Shown: positions 10,655-21,952 of the stretch, piece by piece
Layout: each line of letters begins with the position of its first letter
Position numbering within the stretch: position 1 is the first letter of the stretch
NCBI RefSeq assembly: GCF_000715075.1
Contig: NC_134101.1
Location: forward strand, 198,296,103-198,360,102
DNA length: 64,000 nucleotides
Reading direction: 5' to 3'
Origin: Nicotiana tabacum
Lineage: Eukaryota > Streptophyta > Magnoliopsida > Solanales > Solanaceae
Program-made: the position numbers and the translations under genes
Notes under the pieces: model-generated
Told to the model about the DNA's origin: nothing
Database searches by the model: none
What the model saw: only the letters and a program-made list of their open reading frames with translations

Positions 10655-11900
10655 TTACACATAGTAACGTTTGACTGCATCTGAATTGATCGGCTTTGGC
10701 CAGACTTCTCCGTCCATTTATGCAAGTATGAGGGTTCCTCTTGTCAGAACCCATTGAACCATGTATGGACCTTTCTAATTGGGAGAGAATTTCCCCTTGG
10801 CTTCATCTTGATGTGGAAAATTTTTCTTTAACACCATCTGTCCCGACGTGAACTGTCTCGGCTTGACTCTTTTGCTGAAGGCTTTGGACATTCTGTTCTG
10901 ATAAAGTTGACCATGGCAAACTGCATTCATTCTTTTACCATCTATAAGGGCTAGTTGCTTGTAATGCCTTTTCACCCATTCTGCATCGTCGAGCTCTTCT
11001 TCCTATATGATTTAAAGAAGGAATTTCCACCTCAGTGGGAATGACGGCCTCTGTACCATACACCAGCATATAGGGGGTTTCCCCAGTTGATGTGCGAACT
11101 GTGGTGAAAACCCCAATAAAGCAATTGATAGATTCTCGTGCCACTGCTTATGCTTCTCTATCATTTTCCTTAGTATCTTCTTGATATTCTTATTGGCGAC
11201 TTCTACAGCTCCATTCATCTGAGGCCTGTAGGCTGTAGAATTCTTGTGTCTGATCTTGAAAGTTTCACACATAGCTTTCATCAAGTCACTGTTGAGATTG
11301 GAGCCATTATCAGTGATGATTGACTCTGGAATCCCGAATCGACAAATAATGTGGTTGCGGACAAAGTTTGCCACGACTTTCTTAGTCACTGCTCTGTAAG
11401 ATACTGTTTCGACCCATTTGGTGAAATAGTCGATGGCTACTAGGATGAACCTATGTCCGTTGGAAGCAGCGGGCTCAATTGGTCCAATAACATCCATTCC
11501 CCAAGCGGCGAACGGCCATGGCGAGCTTGTTGCATTAAGCTCATTTGGAGGTACCTTTATCATGTCTGCATGTATCTGGCAGCAGTGGTATTTCCGGACA
11601 TACTGGATGCAGTCTGTCTCCATAGTCATCCAAAAGTAACCAGCTCAGAGTATCTTCTTTGCGAAGACAAAACCGTTCATATGTGGACCGCAGGTCCCAA
11701 CGTGAATTTCCTCTAGTATCCTGGATGCTTCCCTTGTGTCGACACACCTTAACAATCCCAAATCAGGGTCCTTCTATACAGGATTCCTCCACTTTGAAAG
11801 AAATTGTTGGACAGCCTCCAAAGTGTGAGTTTCTGAGTAGGATTTGCAAGCTCTGGGTATTCTCCTGTTGTCAAATATTCCTTGATATCATGAAACCAAG
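10655..11900 (-). pseudogene. Tat-A integrase
   Basis: The catalytic core at 11012-11629 has all three DDE residues: GMDVIGP, ITDNGSN and the Glu of GAVEVANK. Upstream, 11580-11760 holds the zinc-binding N-terminus with a GTCGPHMNG segment and a CHCCQ-like CxxC that has been altered. Downstream the C-terminal domain continues in another frame (10775-10975), then through further frame changes to a YYV-stop at 10655. The zinc domain is also out of frame with the core, and there are stops near 10775 and 10720. The core is well preserved, but the protein as a whole cannot be made. Confidence 0.85.
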
Positions 11901-12368
11901 GTTTTTCGTCTGCTTCTTATTCAACATGAGCACAATAAGCTGGTTGATCATGGATATTTATTGGAAAGGGATCAATAAAGTTCTTGTCTGGATGTTGTAT
12001 CATGGATGATAGAGTAGACAATGCAGCGACGAACTCATTCTGGATTCTGGGAACATGTTGGAATTCCGTATTTGTGAACCTCTTTCTCAATTCATGTACA
12101 TGATGCAAAAATGGGAGTATCTTGGAGTTCTTGGTTGCCCATTCTTCCCAAAGCTGATGTATGAGTAGGTCCAAATCTCTGATCATTAGCAACTCTTGAA
12201 TGTTCATGTCAATAGCCATCTTGAGCCCTAAGATGTGGGCTTCATATTCGGCCATGTTGTTGGTGCACGAGAACCTGAGTTTGGCAGACACCAGATAATG
12301 TTGGCTAGTTTTTGATACCAGGACTGCTCCTATTTGAAATTTGCTGCTCCGTCGAAAAACATTCTCAA
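11901..12368 (-). pseudogene. Tat-A second (archaeal-type) RNase H
   Basis: The Tat lineage carries an extra RNase H after the ordinary one. Here the first catalytic Asp is in MFFDGAAN (about 12345), Glu is in NNMAEYEAH (about 12255), and the next Asp is in the IRDLDL segment, where the usual Gly-Asp-Ser has changed but Asp remains. The last catalytic position, normally in an F-A-D-A-L motif, reads FVAAL, so the Asp is lost. A stop and frame change separate the first Asp from the rest (between 12291 and 12330). Inactive by these changes. Confidence 0.7.
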
Positions 12369-13088
12369 ACCATCATAGGATTCTGCAATGTCTTCTCCTA
12401 TGAATGATACCTCTTCTACAGGAAAATACGTTTTCAGGGGTTCGTATTCTCCATCCATGGGGTTTTCAGCAAGGTGGTATGCTAGTGCCTTGCCCTTGAT
12501 TGCTTTTTGAGTCACATAGACAATGTCAAACTCACTCAACAGGATTTGCCACTTGGCTAGCTTGCCGGTGGGCATGGGCTTCTGAAAGATGTACTTTAGG
12601 GGATCCATCCTCGATATGAGATATCTGGTATAGGCACAGAAGTAATGTCTAAGCTTTTAAGCTGCCCAAGTCGAAACGCAGTAGGTGCGTTCCAAAAGAG
12701 AATACCAAGCCTCGCATAGGGTGAACTTCTTATTGAGGTAATAGATGGCCTGCTCTTTCCTCTCCATTTCATCATGCTATCCCAGAATGCAACCGAAAGC
12801 TCCATCCAATACAGCAAGGTAGAGTAATAGAGGTCTACCCAGCTCAGGCGGGACCAAAACTGGTGGTGTTGACAGGTACTCCTTGATTATGTCGAATGCC
12901 CTTTGGCAGTCGTCAGTCCATTTGGTAGCGGCGTCTTTATTTAACATCTTAAAGATTGGCTCACAGATAACTGTAGAGTGTGCTATTAACCGGCTGATGT
13001 AGTTGAGTCTCCCCAAGAAACTCATCACGTCCTTCTTGTTCCTTGGCGGCGACAAATCTTGAATAGCTCTAACCTTTGATGAATCCAT
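12369..13088 (-). pseudogene. Tat-A RT connection and first RNase H
   Basis: The segment 12777-13088 is the connection, with RNKKDVMSFLGRLNYISR and CEPIFKMLNKDA. The RNase H core continues at 12596-12817 in another frame, and MDPLKYIFQKPMPTGKLAKW leads to the end of the domain at 12330-12608. Two frame changes and a stop in a Gln or Trp position near 12777 and 12655 break it. Order and spacing match the Tat-B copy at 34890-35633, which is closely related. Confidence 0.8.
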
Positions 13089-13690
13089 CTTTATTCATCG
13101 GCGACTCACAATAAACCCAAGTAGTTTTCTAGTAGGAACCCCGAATGCACATTTTGCGGGGTTTAGTTTCAGGTGGTACCTTCGCAATCTATTGAAAAAC
13201 TTCCTCAAATCTTTCATGTGATTAGTGGCTCTCTTGGACTTGATAATAATATCATCTACGTACACCTCAATCTACTTGTGTATCATATCATGGAAAATAG
13301 TAGTCATGGCCCTCATGTAGGTGGCCCTTGCATTCTTTAACCCAAACGGCATCATCTTGTAATAATACATTCCCCACGGCATAATAAAAGTCGTTTTCTC
13401 AGCATCTTCTTCATCCATCCAGATCTAATGATAACCTGCGAAACAATCTACAAATGATTGCAACTCATGCTTGGCGCAATTGTCAATCAGGATGTGTATG
13501 TTTGGAAAATGGATGTCGTCTTTCGGACTGTCCCAGTTGAGATCCCGGTAGTTGAAACAGACTCTGACCTTCTCGTCCTTCTTTGGTACAGGCACGATGT
13601 TGTCTAACCATGTCGGATATTCTACCACCTTGAGAACCTTAGCTTTGACCTGCTTAGTGACTTCTTTCCTTGGTTTTCAAACTCATATCA
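13089..13690 (-). pseudogene. Tat-A reverse transcriptase core
   Basis: Visible blocks are VRVCFNYRDLN, PNIHILIDNCAKHELQSF, MPFGLKNA (about 13350) and the catalytic YVDD followed by IIIKS (about 13255). In-frame stops occur between the DCFAGYH and MDEEDAEKT blocks (13425) and just before YVDD (about 13270). A further stop at about 13085 ends the core. The Asp pair is intact, but the frame is broken at least three times. Confidence 0.82.
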
Positions 13691-14456
13691 GGTTTGAACT
13701 TTCTGAGCTTTTGCTTTACTGGCGGACATGTTGGATCGATTGGCAGTTTGTGAGCCACAATAGACGTACTCAGACCAGTCATGTCATCGTACGACTAGGC
13801 GAATACGTCCACATATTCTCTTAGAAATTCTGTGTATTCCTTTTTTTCTGATGGCGATAAGTGAATGCTGATTCGTGTTTCTTTGACATTTTTTGCATCT
13901 CTCGGGTTAACCACTTGTGTCGTCCGGGTTGGACTTAGGTCTGTTCTCAAAATTCTCAACTTGCTTAACAATCTCTTCTGGTATGTCATCTTCCTCTGAG
14001 TCTATGTCCATTTGTTGCATTGTCTCGTTGCATGTCACAGTCATTGGTTCATCAAGATAAGTAATAGTAATGTTGTATAAGTAAAGTAATGAGAAAAATA
14101 ATAATGAGCGTTGATTCATAAGAAAAATCAAAATACTTCGATAAATGCATAATTGTTTTGAACACTGGGGATCTTATTGTAGGAATTGAAAATAGGCGAG
14201 AAATAAAATCTTTCAGTAAATTAAAACAGTGCTTGTTTTAGCCTTGCTACCCCGAGGCTCATCGGGCTCTGGTCGTCCTGATGGTCCAGTTATTGAGGCG
14301 TGCTCCTCTGCTTACAGCTTTTATGGAAGGGCCTTACTCCCCCTCCTTCTTGAGAACAACACAACAGTCCATGTCATTGTCTTCTAAGAACATGTTTTTC
14401 ACAGCAGCCAGTGCTTCCTCTTCTTCTGACCCATAGATAACATCGGTCGGTTGGAA
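13691..14456 (-). pseudogene. Tat-A linker between protease and RT (interrupted by Tekay-2)
   Basis: The linker carries acidic stretches (DIDSEEDDIPEE type, near 13970) and the conserved EYVDVFA - SYDDM - GL segment just before RT, with a stop in place of the Trp after DVFA at 13795. At 14456 the sequence is cut by the Tekay-2 3' LTR; it resumes at 23968 with the TGGAA duplication, in a matching frame. It holds no catalytic domain. Confidence 0.65.
14452..14456. repeat. Target-site duplication TGGAA of Tekay-2 (left copy)
   Basis: TGGAA precedes the LTR start TGTCACGCC and recurs at 23968-23972 directly after the other LTR end CCTTACA. Confidence 0.88.
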
Positions 14457-16607
14457 TGTCACGCCCCAAAAACCAAGGGGCACGACTGGTGCTCGACCGG
14501 GTAGCCCCCAGCCAAACGGACCTGGGTGCCTTTCCTATTCCACGTGATACCCTGCATTTCCATTACCCATTAACCAAGTGAAATAGCTATTTATAAATTT
14601 AAACACATTCTTACGAGATTTACATAACATACATAGTTACTTAGCGTGGTTTACAAGTTATACTGCCCAAAATACATAAGTAGATAACCCATATTTCCTG
14701 TCTACAGAGCCTCTAGAGATACAGAAGAGTGTTACAATACTTGCCGGTAACAAGGCTCCGGCTATACCTTACGCAAATACCAAAATAAAATTTTCGGGAG
14801 GATAAGCGGCATGAGCCATGTAGGGCCCCGAGAGGAAAGGGGCTCACCAATACAGCTGACGGAAAGTGGAGGAGGTGCTACTGCCGGTGGACTGGAGTAC
14901 TTGCTTTATAACCACCTACAATCATAACACGAATGTAGCGCCCCCAACAAAAGGGACGTCAGTACATTTGAATTGTACTGGTATGTATGTACAAACTTTT
15001 CCCCAAGTAAAATCAAACAATACACAAGTAACAAACAGTAATAGAATCAACAACCAAATGCACAAGAAAGGAACAACCAAAGCCAAACAAGTTTCACAAT
15101 CTCTCCTTTTCCCTTTTCAACATTATTTCAACACATCAACGATTTCACAACTTTCACATATTTTCATTTCAATAGTGATTTCGATCACTTTTCCACCCTT
15201 ATTACCTCGGCCACCCTTATCACCACAACCCACACCTTATTACTTCGTGTTGCGGTGCGCAACCCGATCACACCGGACAATCATATTTCACATAACAACA
15301 ACAACAAAAATTCACAAAGAGTGTTCATAAACATCAATACCAATTCCAACATATACAATAACCCGTACACAATTCAAGTCACAACGATAATTGCCCATAA
15401 CAAGTCACGTATGATATTACCACAGTTGTTTCAATTGTATCAATTGCGATTTCTTTCCATCGTTTGTTCCACAACTCTTACCACGTAACACATTCAAACC
15501 CACACGCACTTGTGTTATTTCCATTTTACTCACACCACTATAATGGAAAACTTAACCAACAACGTTCACGGCACACTAGTCACAAGAATTTCACAAATAG
15601 CCCACATACGTAACACATACCAATTACTCGTACACCAATAAGGTGACTTTACAAAGGTTAAAGTTAGCCATACATACCTGGAGTCGAATTCCCCTTTTAA
15701 CTTCTACTTTCAATTCACCAATATCCTAGTACCGTCAATCTAGTTCACAAGTTAACACATAAACTTAGAATTGAAGTTCACAAACTCACCCCGAACTTAC
15801 TTAGGTTTCCAACCCTTCTTTTGCAAATCTTTAGTTCTACCCAATTCCTCTTACTAGATTCTAGGTTTTAAAGGACATGCATGTGTATCTCAACTTCCAT
15901 TTTCAAGAATTAACACATGAGAATCCCCCTTTTTGTTTAAATCTGAAAACAATAAAAAGGGGTTGGGGATTTTACCTGCAAGAACGGAGATGAAGACAAT
16001 TACTTGAAATTTCTCGGCCTGGATGACTTTGAAAAATAAAATTGATGGAGATAAGACTTTCTCTCTCAAGAATTCTCTCTTCCCTCTCTCTAGTTTTGTT
16101 CAGAAAATAGGTTAAATTGAGGGGTTGGGGTGTTTTATTGAAGAAGGGGTCGGGTTTAAAATTTAGAAAAATAGGAGCCCGAGTTAGGTCTGCGATCGCA
16201 TAATGGAAATGCGGTCCGCAGAATGGACCACAAAAGTGCTCCCAACATCTGAACACACTTCCTGGGTATGCGGCAGAAATGTGGTCTGCATACCCGTTCT
16301 GCGGTCGCATAATACACCGCAGAACTGCCCCTCTCAAAAATCCCAAGGGAAATATGCGACGACTATGCGGTCCGCATATCGGTTATGTGATCGCATATCG
16401 TACCGCATATTTAACCTCAAATTCAACCAACATACTGACTCACTTTGCGGCGATTATGCGGTCCACATATCTGTTATGCGACCGCATTATAGACCGTGGA
16501 ATCGCATTTTCTGGAAAACAGTATTTCTTGACTTTTTTTATAGCATAGATCAGTACAAAAGGTCTGAGATACCAGGTTTTGAGTATAAGTTTTCACGGGG
16601 CCTTACA
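14457..16607 (-). repeat. Tekay-2 3' LTR (2151 bp, complete)
   Basis: TGTCACGCCCC ... GGGGCCTTACA. It contains the GTTGC-ggtgc-GCAAC hairpin (15249-15263) and, at 16195-16510, a cluster of related sites built on ATGCGG-t-CCGCAT. Open frames on the + strand here repeat in the other LTR simply because the LTRs are copies. Confidence 0.92.
16195..16510. repeat. Cluster of GCGGTCCGCAT-type dyads in the Tekay-2 3' LTR
   Basis: Several imperfect palindromes such as ATGCGGTCCGCAT (16364 region), TGCGGTCGCAT and GCGACCGCAT. The same cluster is at 23550-23870 in the other LTR. In the element's orientation it lies 100-410 bp from the LTR start, where enhancer sites would be expected. Confidence 0.6.
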
Positions 16608-16622
16608 TCCTCCCCCACTTAA
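16608..16622 (-). other. Polypurine tract of Tekay-2
   Basis: The minus strand reads AAGTGGGGGAGGA immediately before the LTR start TGTAAGGCCCC. The 500 bases between here and the chromodomain (16623-17140) are an AT-rich 3' untranslated region with nothing else visible. Confidence 0.8.
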
Positions 16623-17140
16623 AATCATTCATCCTCGAATGAGGATTTTGGAAATCGATTGGTTTTGAAAACATGATATGCAAACTCCCACTTTTTTTTT
16701 GAAATATTTTGCCAGAGTTTCCTTTGTAATTAGACTTATCTACCTGTCAGAGAGCCCCCGAAACATTATTTCCAAGCACCATTACGCTATTCCTATTATC
16801 CCTACAACTGGTATACAAATCATTACCTCAACACCTGCACATAATTTGGTCACTTCAATGAGTCCCATACAGTTCAACCACTTCAATACACTAAACGCAT
16901 TTCAATTAATCATTACCAATCTATACTACCTTTAATCATTCACATATCACATGAGTTCTTACATCTTTCATTTACCAAAAAGGGACTTGCACATGACTCA
17001 ATTAATTACAACACATACAATTCTTGCACAACTTGAGGAGTTACAATAGTAAAGCATTTAGTGGAAAAATATGGGGTGTCTTTGCACCAGATTGAACACA
17101 ACATCAGTTTACTTAGAGACAAGGGTTCACACGATCACTA

Positions 17141-18525
17141 CTAGACTTGTTCAAATAGATGGGGATATTTTTCTTTCATTTCACTTTCCGCTTCCCACGT
17201 GGATTCCTCGACTTGTTGACTTTGCCATAACACTTTAACTGAAGCAACTTCCTTGTTTCTCAATTTGCGGACTTACCTATCAAGAATAGCGACCGGAATT
17301 TCTTCATATGATAACTTTTCATTGACCTCTATAGCCTCGATTGGCACGATGGTGGATGGGTCTCCAATCACTTTCTTTAACATAGACACATGGAACACCG
17401 GGTGCACTAATGACATTTCAGGGGGCAATTTCAGTCTATAGGCCACCTGTCCCATCTTTTGAGTGACCCGATACGGCTCGACATATCTAGGACTCAACTT
17501 CCCTTTCTTCCCAAATCGCATGACTCCCTTCATAGGAGATACCCTCAAGAACACCCAATCATCTACTTGGAATTCCAATTTTCTTCGACGAACGTCCGCA
17601 TAAGATTTCTGGCGACTCTGAGCAGCTTTCAGCCTTTCCTGAATGATTTTAACTTTTTCCATAGCCTGGTGCACGAGATCTGGCCCTAAAAATTCTGCTT
17701 TACCCACTTCGAACCATCCAATCGGAGACCTACATATCCTCCCGTACAATGCCTCAAATGGGGCCATCTGAATGCTAACATGAAAGCTGTTATTGTAAGC
17801 AAATTCTATAAGTGGCAAGTGATCATCCCAATTACCTTTGAAATCCAATACACAAGCCCGTAATATATCTTCAAGCGTCTGAATAGTCCGCTCCGCTTGA
17901 CCATCAGTCTGTGGATGGAAAGCCGTGCTGAGATTCACCTGAGTAGCCAGACCTTGTTGAAATTTCTTCCAAAAATTAGCTGTGAATTGGGCCCCTCGAT
18001 CTGATATAATAGAAAGTGGAGTGCCATGAAGGTTTACTATTTCCTTGATATACAAAGAGCATATTGTTCCGCAGTGTCTGTGGACTTGACTGGAAAGAAG
18101 TGAGCTGATTTGGTGAGTCGATCCACTATTACCCAAATTGAGTTGAACTTGTGCTGAGTGCGAGGTAACCCTACCACGAAATCTATGTTGATCATCTCCC
18201 ATTTCCACATTGGTATTTCCATAAGCTGAGTTAACCTATCGGGCCGCTGGTTCTCAGCTTTTACTTGCTGACAATTCAAACATTTAGATACAACGTCCGC
18301 CACACCCCTCTTCATACCGTTCCACCAATAAATTTCCTTGAGATCACGGTACATTTTCGTCGAACCTGGGTGCACAGAATACCTAGAATTATGAGCCTTC
18401 GCCATTACCCTCCCCCGAAGATTATCCACATTTGGAACACATAGCCTACCTTGACATCGTAATACACCATCCTCACCACCGAGTGAAAATGTCGAAGTCT
18501 TGTTATTCAAAACTGCCTCCTTCAT
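17141..18525 (-). pseudogene. Tekay-2 integrase with C-terminal chromodomain
   Basis: The zinc-binding N-terminus is intact: two His in HNSRYSVHPG and CLNCQQVK (18260-18420). The catalytic core has Asp in INIDFVVGLP, Asp in ISDRGAQF and Glu in DGQAERTIQ. The C-terminal region carries MKGVMRFGKKGKLSPRY and HPVFHVSMLKKV. A frameshift near 18050-18070 separates the first Asp from the second. After VAILDR a TAA stop (17273-17275, consistent with CAA to TAA) precedes an otherwise readable chromodomain, with VKVLW and STWEAESEM blocks, ending at a double stop at 17141. Chromodomains of this lineage help target integration to heterochromatin (family knowledge). Confidence 0.9.
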
Positions 18526-19300
18526 TTGTGCTAATGATGGATCAATGAGCTGCTTTCCGCTACCAGTGACGATTCTGCTCCATTACGCACCATAACTTTC
18601 CCCTCGTCTGAGGTCGAAATACGAACCCCCAGACTGGCCAATTGATAAACCTTCCGAGCCAAAGGCCTCTGATCTGCTCCCAAATGAGCCAAACTACCCA
18701 TGAACTTCCGACTGAGAGCGTCGGCCACCATATTCGCCTTCCCTAGATGGTATAAAATATCTATATCATAATCCTTGATCAATTCTAACCACCGTCGCTG
18801 CCTTAAATTCAACTCCTTCTGCTTGAATAAATATTGGAGATTCTTGTAGTCCGAGAACACATCCACATGGACCCCATAAAGATAATACTACCATATTTTC
18901 AAGGCAAATACAACTGCCGTAAGCTCCAAATCATGCATCGGATAATTCTTCTCGTGATTCTTGAGTTTCCTTGAATCATACGCTATAACATTCCCATGTT
19001 GCATCAACACACACCCCAAACTGACCCTGGAGGCATCGCAATAAACCACCAATCCTTCCGTGCCTTCCGGCAAGGTTAATATCGGCGCCGAGGTCAATCT
19101 CGACTTCAATTCCTGAAAACTTTTCTCACAAGCGTCGGACCATTGGAACTTAACTGTTTTCTACGTCAACTTAGTCAAAGGGGAAGAGATGGTAGAGAAT
19201 ACCTCCACAAACCTCCGATAATACCCCGCTAAACCCAAGAAGCTACGGATCTCCGTCGGGGTCGTGGGTCTAGGCCAATCTTTTACTACTGCAATCTTCT
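18526..19300 (-). pseudogene. Tekay-2 RT connection and RNase H
   Basis: RNase H blocks are [15 protein letters not shown] (catalytic Asp), [18 protein letters not shown] (catalytic Glu), and MVADALSRK near 18725. Stops lie at 19299-19301 (consistent with CAG to TAG), at 19161-19163 (again a Gln position) and at 18888-18890 just after the ALKIW block. The remaining codons are well conserved, so most damage is point change. Confidence 0.88.
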
Positions 19301-20230
19301 AGGGATCCACCCGAATCCCTTCACTGGAAACAACATGGCCCAGAAAGGTAACAGACTCCAACCAAAATTCACATTTTGAAAACTTAGCATACAACTGGTG
19401 CTGATAAAGGGTCTGCAGAACTGCCCTGAGGTGATCGGCATGATCCTCCCGGCTCCGCGAATAAACAAGGATGTCATCAATGAAAACAATCACAAAGAAG
19501 TCTAGAAATGGCTTGAAGACCCGATTCATAAGATCCATGAAAGATGTCGGGGCATTGGTTAGCCCAAAAGACATGACCAAGAATTCAAAGTGACCATAGC
19601 AGGTTCTGAAAGCGGTCTTAGGAATATCCTGTTCTTTGATCTTCAATTGGTGATACCCGGACTGTAGATCAATTTTGGAAAAGAACCTCGCACCTTGCAA
19701 TTGGTCGAACAAATCATCTATCTGAGGCAAAGGATATGAGGCAAAGGATATTTATTCTTGATGGTGACCTTGTTAAGCTGTCGATAATCAATACACATCT
19801 GGAGCGACCCATCCTTCTTTCTGACAAAAATAACCGGGGCACCCAACGGTGACACACTTGGCTGTATGAACCCCTTTTCTAATACATCCTTCAGCTGTTC
19901 CTTTAACTCCCTTAACTCCGCTGGCGCCATTCTGTATGGTGGAATAGATATCGGCCGCGTATCTGGCAATACATCAACCCCGAAATCAATCTCCCTATCT
20001 GGCGGGATCCCTGGAAGCTCGTCCAGAAACACTTCAAGAAACTCATTCACGACTGGCATGGACTCGGGGATAGACACTTCTAAAGTAGTGTCCGCCACCC
20101 GGACAAAATTGTAGACACACCCCTTCCTAATCATCTTCGAAGCCTTAAGGTAGGAAATAAACCTACTTTTCGGCACCACACCATTTCCCTTCCACTCAAT
20201 AACCGGCTCATTAGGGAACTCAAGCCTCAT
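19301..20230 (-). pseudogene. Tekay-2 reverse transcriptase and PR-RT linker
   Basis: The linker holds [20 protein letters not shown] and [21 protein letters not shown] blocks are [25 protein letters not shown] (about 19790), [26 protein letters not shown] and the catalytic FIDD. A perfect 14-bp tandem duplication (19723-19736 and 19737-19750) sits between the NKYPLP and [10 protein letters not shown] blocks and shifts the frame, splitting an otherwise open RT. Confidence 0.9.
19723..19750. repeat. 14-bp tandem duplication breaking the Tekay-2 RT
   Basis: TGAGGCAAAGGATA occurs twice in direct succession; the related Tekay copies have it once. Fourteen is not a multiple of three, so the pol frame is lost here. 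Confidence 0.9.
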
Positions 20231-20745
20231 GACTCTCGTTCGGCAGTCAAGTTTAACAAAGCACGAATAAAGTCAGTCCATTCCCATAATCACATTGAAA
20301 TCCACCATTTCAAGCTCAATAAGATCGGCCGTGGTAGCACGACCACATACCATGACAACACAATTCCTATAAACTCGCGTGGCTGTAATAGAATCACCAA
20401 CCGGAGTCGATACAGAGAACGGCTCATGAAGATGTTTGGGTTCTACCCCAAAACTTGAAGCAATGAATGGGGTGACATAAGACAAAGAGGACCCCGGATC
20501 AATAAGAGCATAACAATCAATGGCCTGAACAGACAAGATACCTGTAGCAACATCTGTGGAGGCCTCTACACTCTGGCGACCACTCAAGGCATAAAACCGG
20601 CTGGGTACACCTCTACCACGAGCTCCACCCCTAACTACATTGCGCCCTGCTGGGGCTGGAGGACGCACGGATGATGTGGCAGCTGAAGAACTGGATGACT
20701 GAGCAAATCCCCTACCCATGCTCTGACTGGGCGCATGACAGTCCC
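20231..20745 (-). pseudogene. Tekay-2 retropepsin-like protease
   Basis: An open stretch of about 148 codons starts just after the gag finger (MGRGFAQSSSSS region, a Ser/Arg/Gly-rich spacer). The catalytic motif reads ALIDPGSSLSYV, the Asp-Pro-Gly-Ser form seen in this plant lineage; the second conserved block is VDFNVIMGMD at 20273. A stop at 20273 follows GMD and separates it from the rest of pol. Cleaves the Gag-Pol polyprotein in intact relatives. Confidence 0.85.
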
Positions 20746-20746
20746 G

Positions 20747-21945
20747 CTAGATATGACCTCTCACCCCGTATCTATAACACACTGGAATATCCAAATAACA
20801 AGTCTCTGAATTGAACCTCCCACACTTGGGGCATGAATCCCTCCCCTGCTGTTGTGATCTCCCTCCTGGACGACTAGAATGATGGGGTCTCCTACTGTCT
20901 GAACCTGATCTCAAGTGACTGCTCTGCTGATAACTGTGCACAGATGGCGGTGCGCTTGCTGAGGGCTGCGCATATGACTGGGATGGCCCTGATGTCCCTC
21001 TCCCCGGAACTGGTCTTCCTGAGTAACCCGCTGATCGGGCCCTGCTGCTACTCTCCCTTTCTGCCCGTATTTTCAACTTCCTAGCCTCTATAGCCTGAGC
21101 GAACCCCACAATCTTCCCATAATTCATATCTGAGTGTAAGGCCGTTGTAGCAGCCTCATTCACCACCAAAGGACTAATACCCTGAACGAATCGCCGAACT
21201 CGAGCATCCATGGTCGACACTAACTGAGGAGCATACTTGGACAACTTCACAAACTCCATGTGGTACTCCCAAACACTCATACTGCCCTGCTTGAGGACCT
21301 CAAACTCTATGGCACGGGCCGCCATTGTCTCGGCAGGCAAGAAGTGGTCCATGAATGCATCTACAAACTCATCCCATCTAGCCGGAGGTATTCCCTCCCC
21401 ACGGGAATCCTCCCACATCTCGAACCACGAATACATTGCTACCCTCAACCTGTATGAAGCCAACTCAACCCCTTCCGTCTTTGTAGCCTTCATAACTCGA
21501 AAGGTCTTATACATTTCATCAAGGAAATCCCGCGGATCGGCCTCTAACTCTGTTCCCGTGAACTCTGGAGGGGCCAACCGCAGAAACTGGTTGACTCTGG
21601 AGCTGGCGGAATCTCCGTGTCCGTTGGGGGGCGCAGGGGCATCATGAGATCTCTGGGCCTGAGCAGCCACTAACTGGGTCAGCATATGGATGGCTCCTCT
21701 AAGGTCCCCATCAGAAACCCCGGGACCGGAAGCTGGAATTGCATCAAGATCAGGAATATCAGCGGGAGGGATGGTAGCACCCTCTGCCACAGCTGGAATA
21801 GGAATACATGGATCTAGAATAGATGGGCCAGGCAGATTAGAGACCGGCGAGTCACTCTCACCCACGGCATCAGGTACATGATTCACAGCCACACTTAGGG
21901 TGGCATTGGCCCCGAGGCCGAGTCTAGCTCTCTTCTTAGGTGCCA
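20747..21945 (-). pseudogene. Tekay-2 Gag
   Basis: Gag forms the cytoplasmic virus-like particle. The start is MAPKKRARLG at 21945; the open frame also extends a few codons upstream, but those codons come from the LTR junction. The capsid region holds PPEFTGTELEADPRDFLDEM and a WEYHMEFVKLSKYAP block. The C-terminus is rich in Ser, Arg and Gly, then a zinc knuckle CYRYGVRGHI: the second Cys is Tyr, and a stop follows at 20747-20749 where Gln would be expected. Apart from these it is a long intact frame of about 400 codons. Confidence 0.9.
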
Positions 21946-21952
21946 TTACTGA
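21946..21952. other. Deletion junction between Tekay-2 5' LTR and gag
   Basis: The 5' LTR aligns with the 3' LTR only up to GAATTTAAAC (21951-21960, matching 14595-14604). The 139 bp that should follow, the PBS and the leader are gone, and the gag start is six bases away. Confidence 0.85.

Noticed and set aside
14866..15330. 154-codon open frame on the + strand, with a similar one at 22286-22690
   Set aside because: Both lie at the same place in the two Tekay-2 LTRs, so the similarity comes from LTR copying. Composition is low-complexity and differs by frame-neutral indels without codon constraint.
16203..16622. 139-codon open frame rich in Arg and Cys
   Set aside because: It is produced by the repeated GCGG/CCGC dyads of the LTR; the matching region of the other LTR gives a different product.
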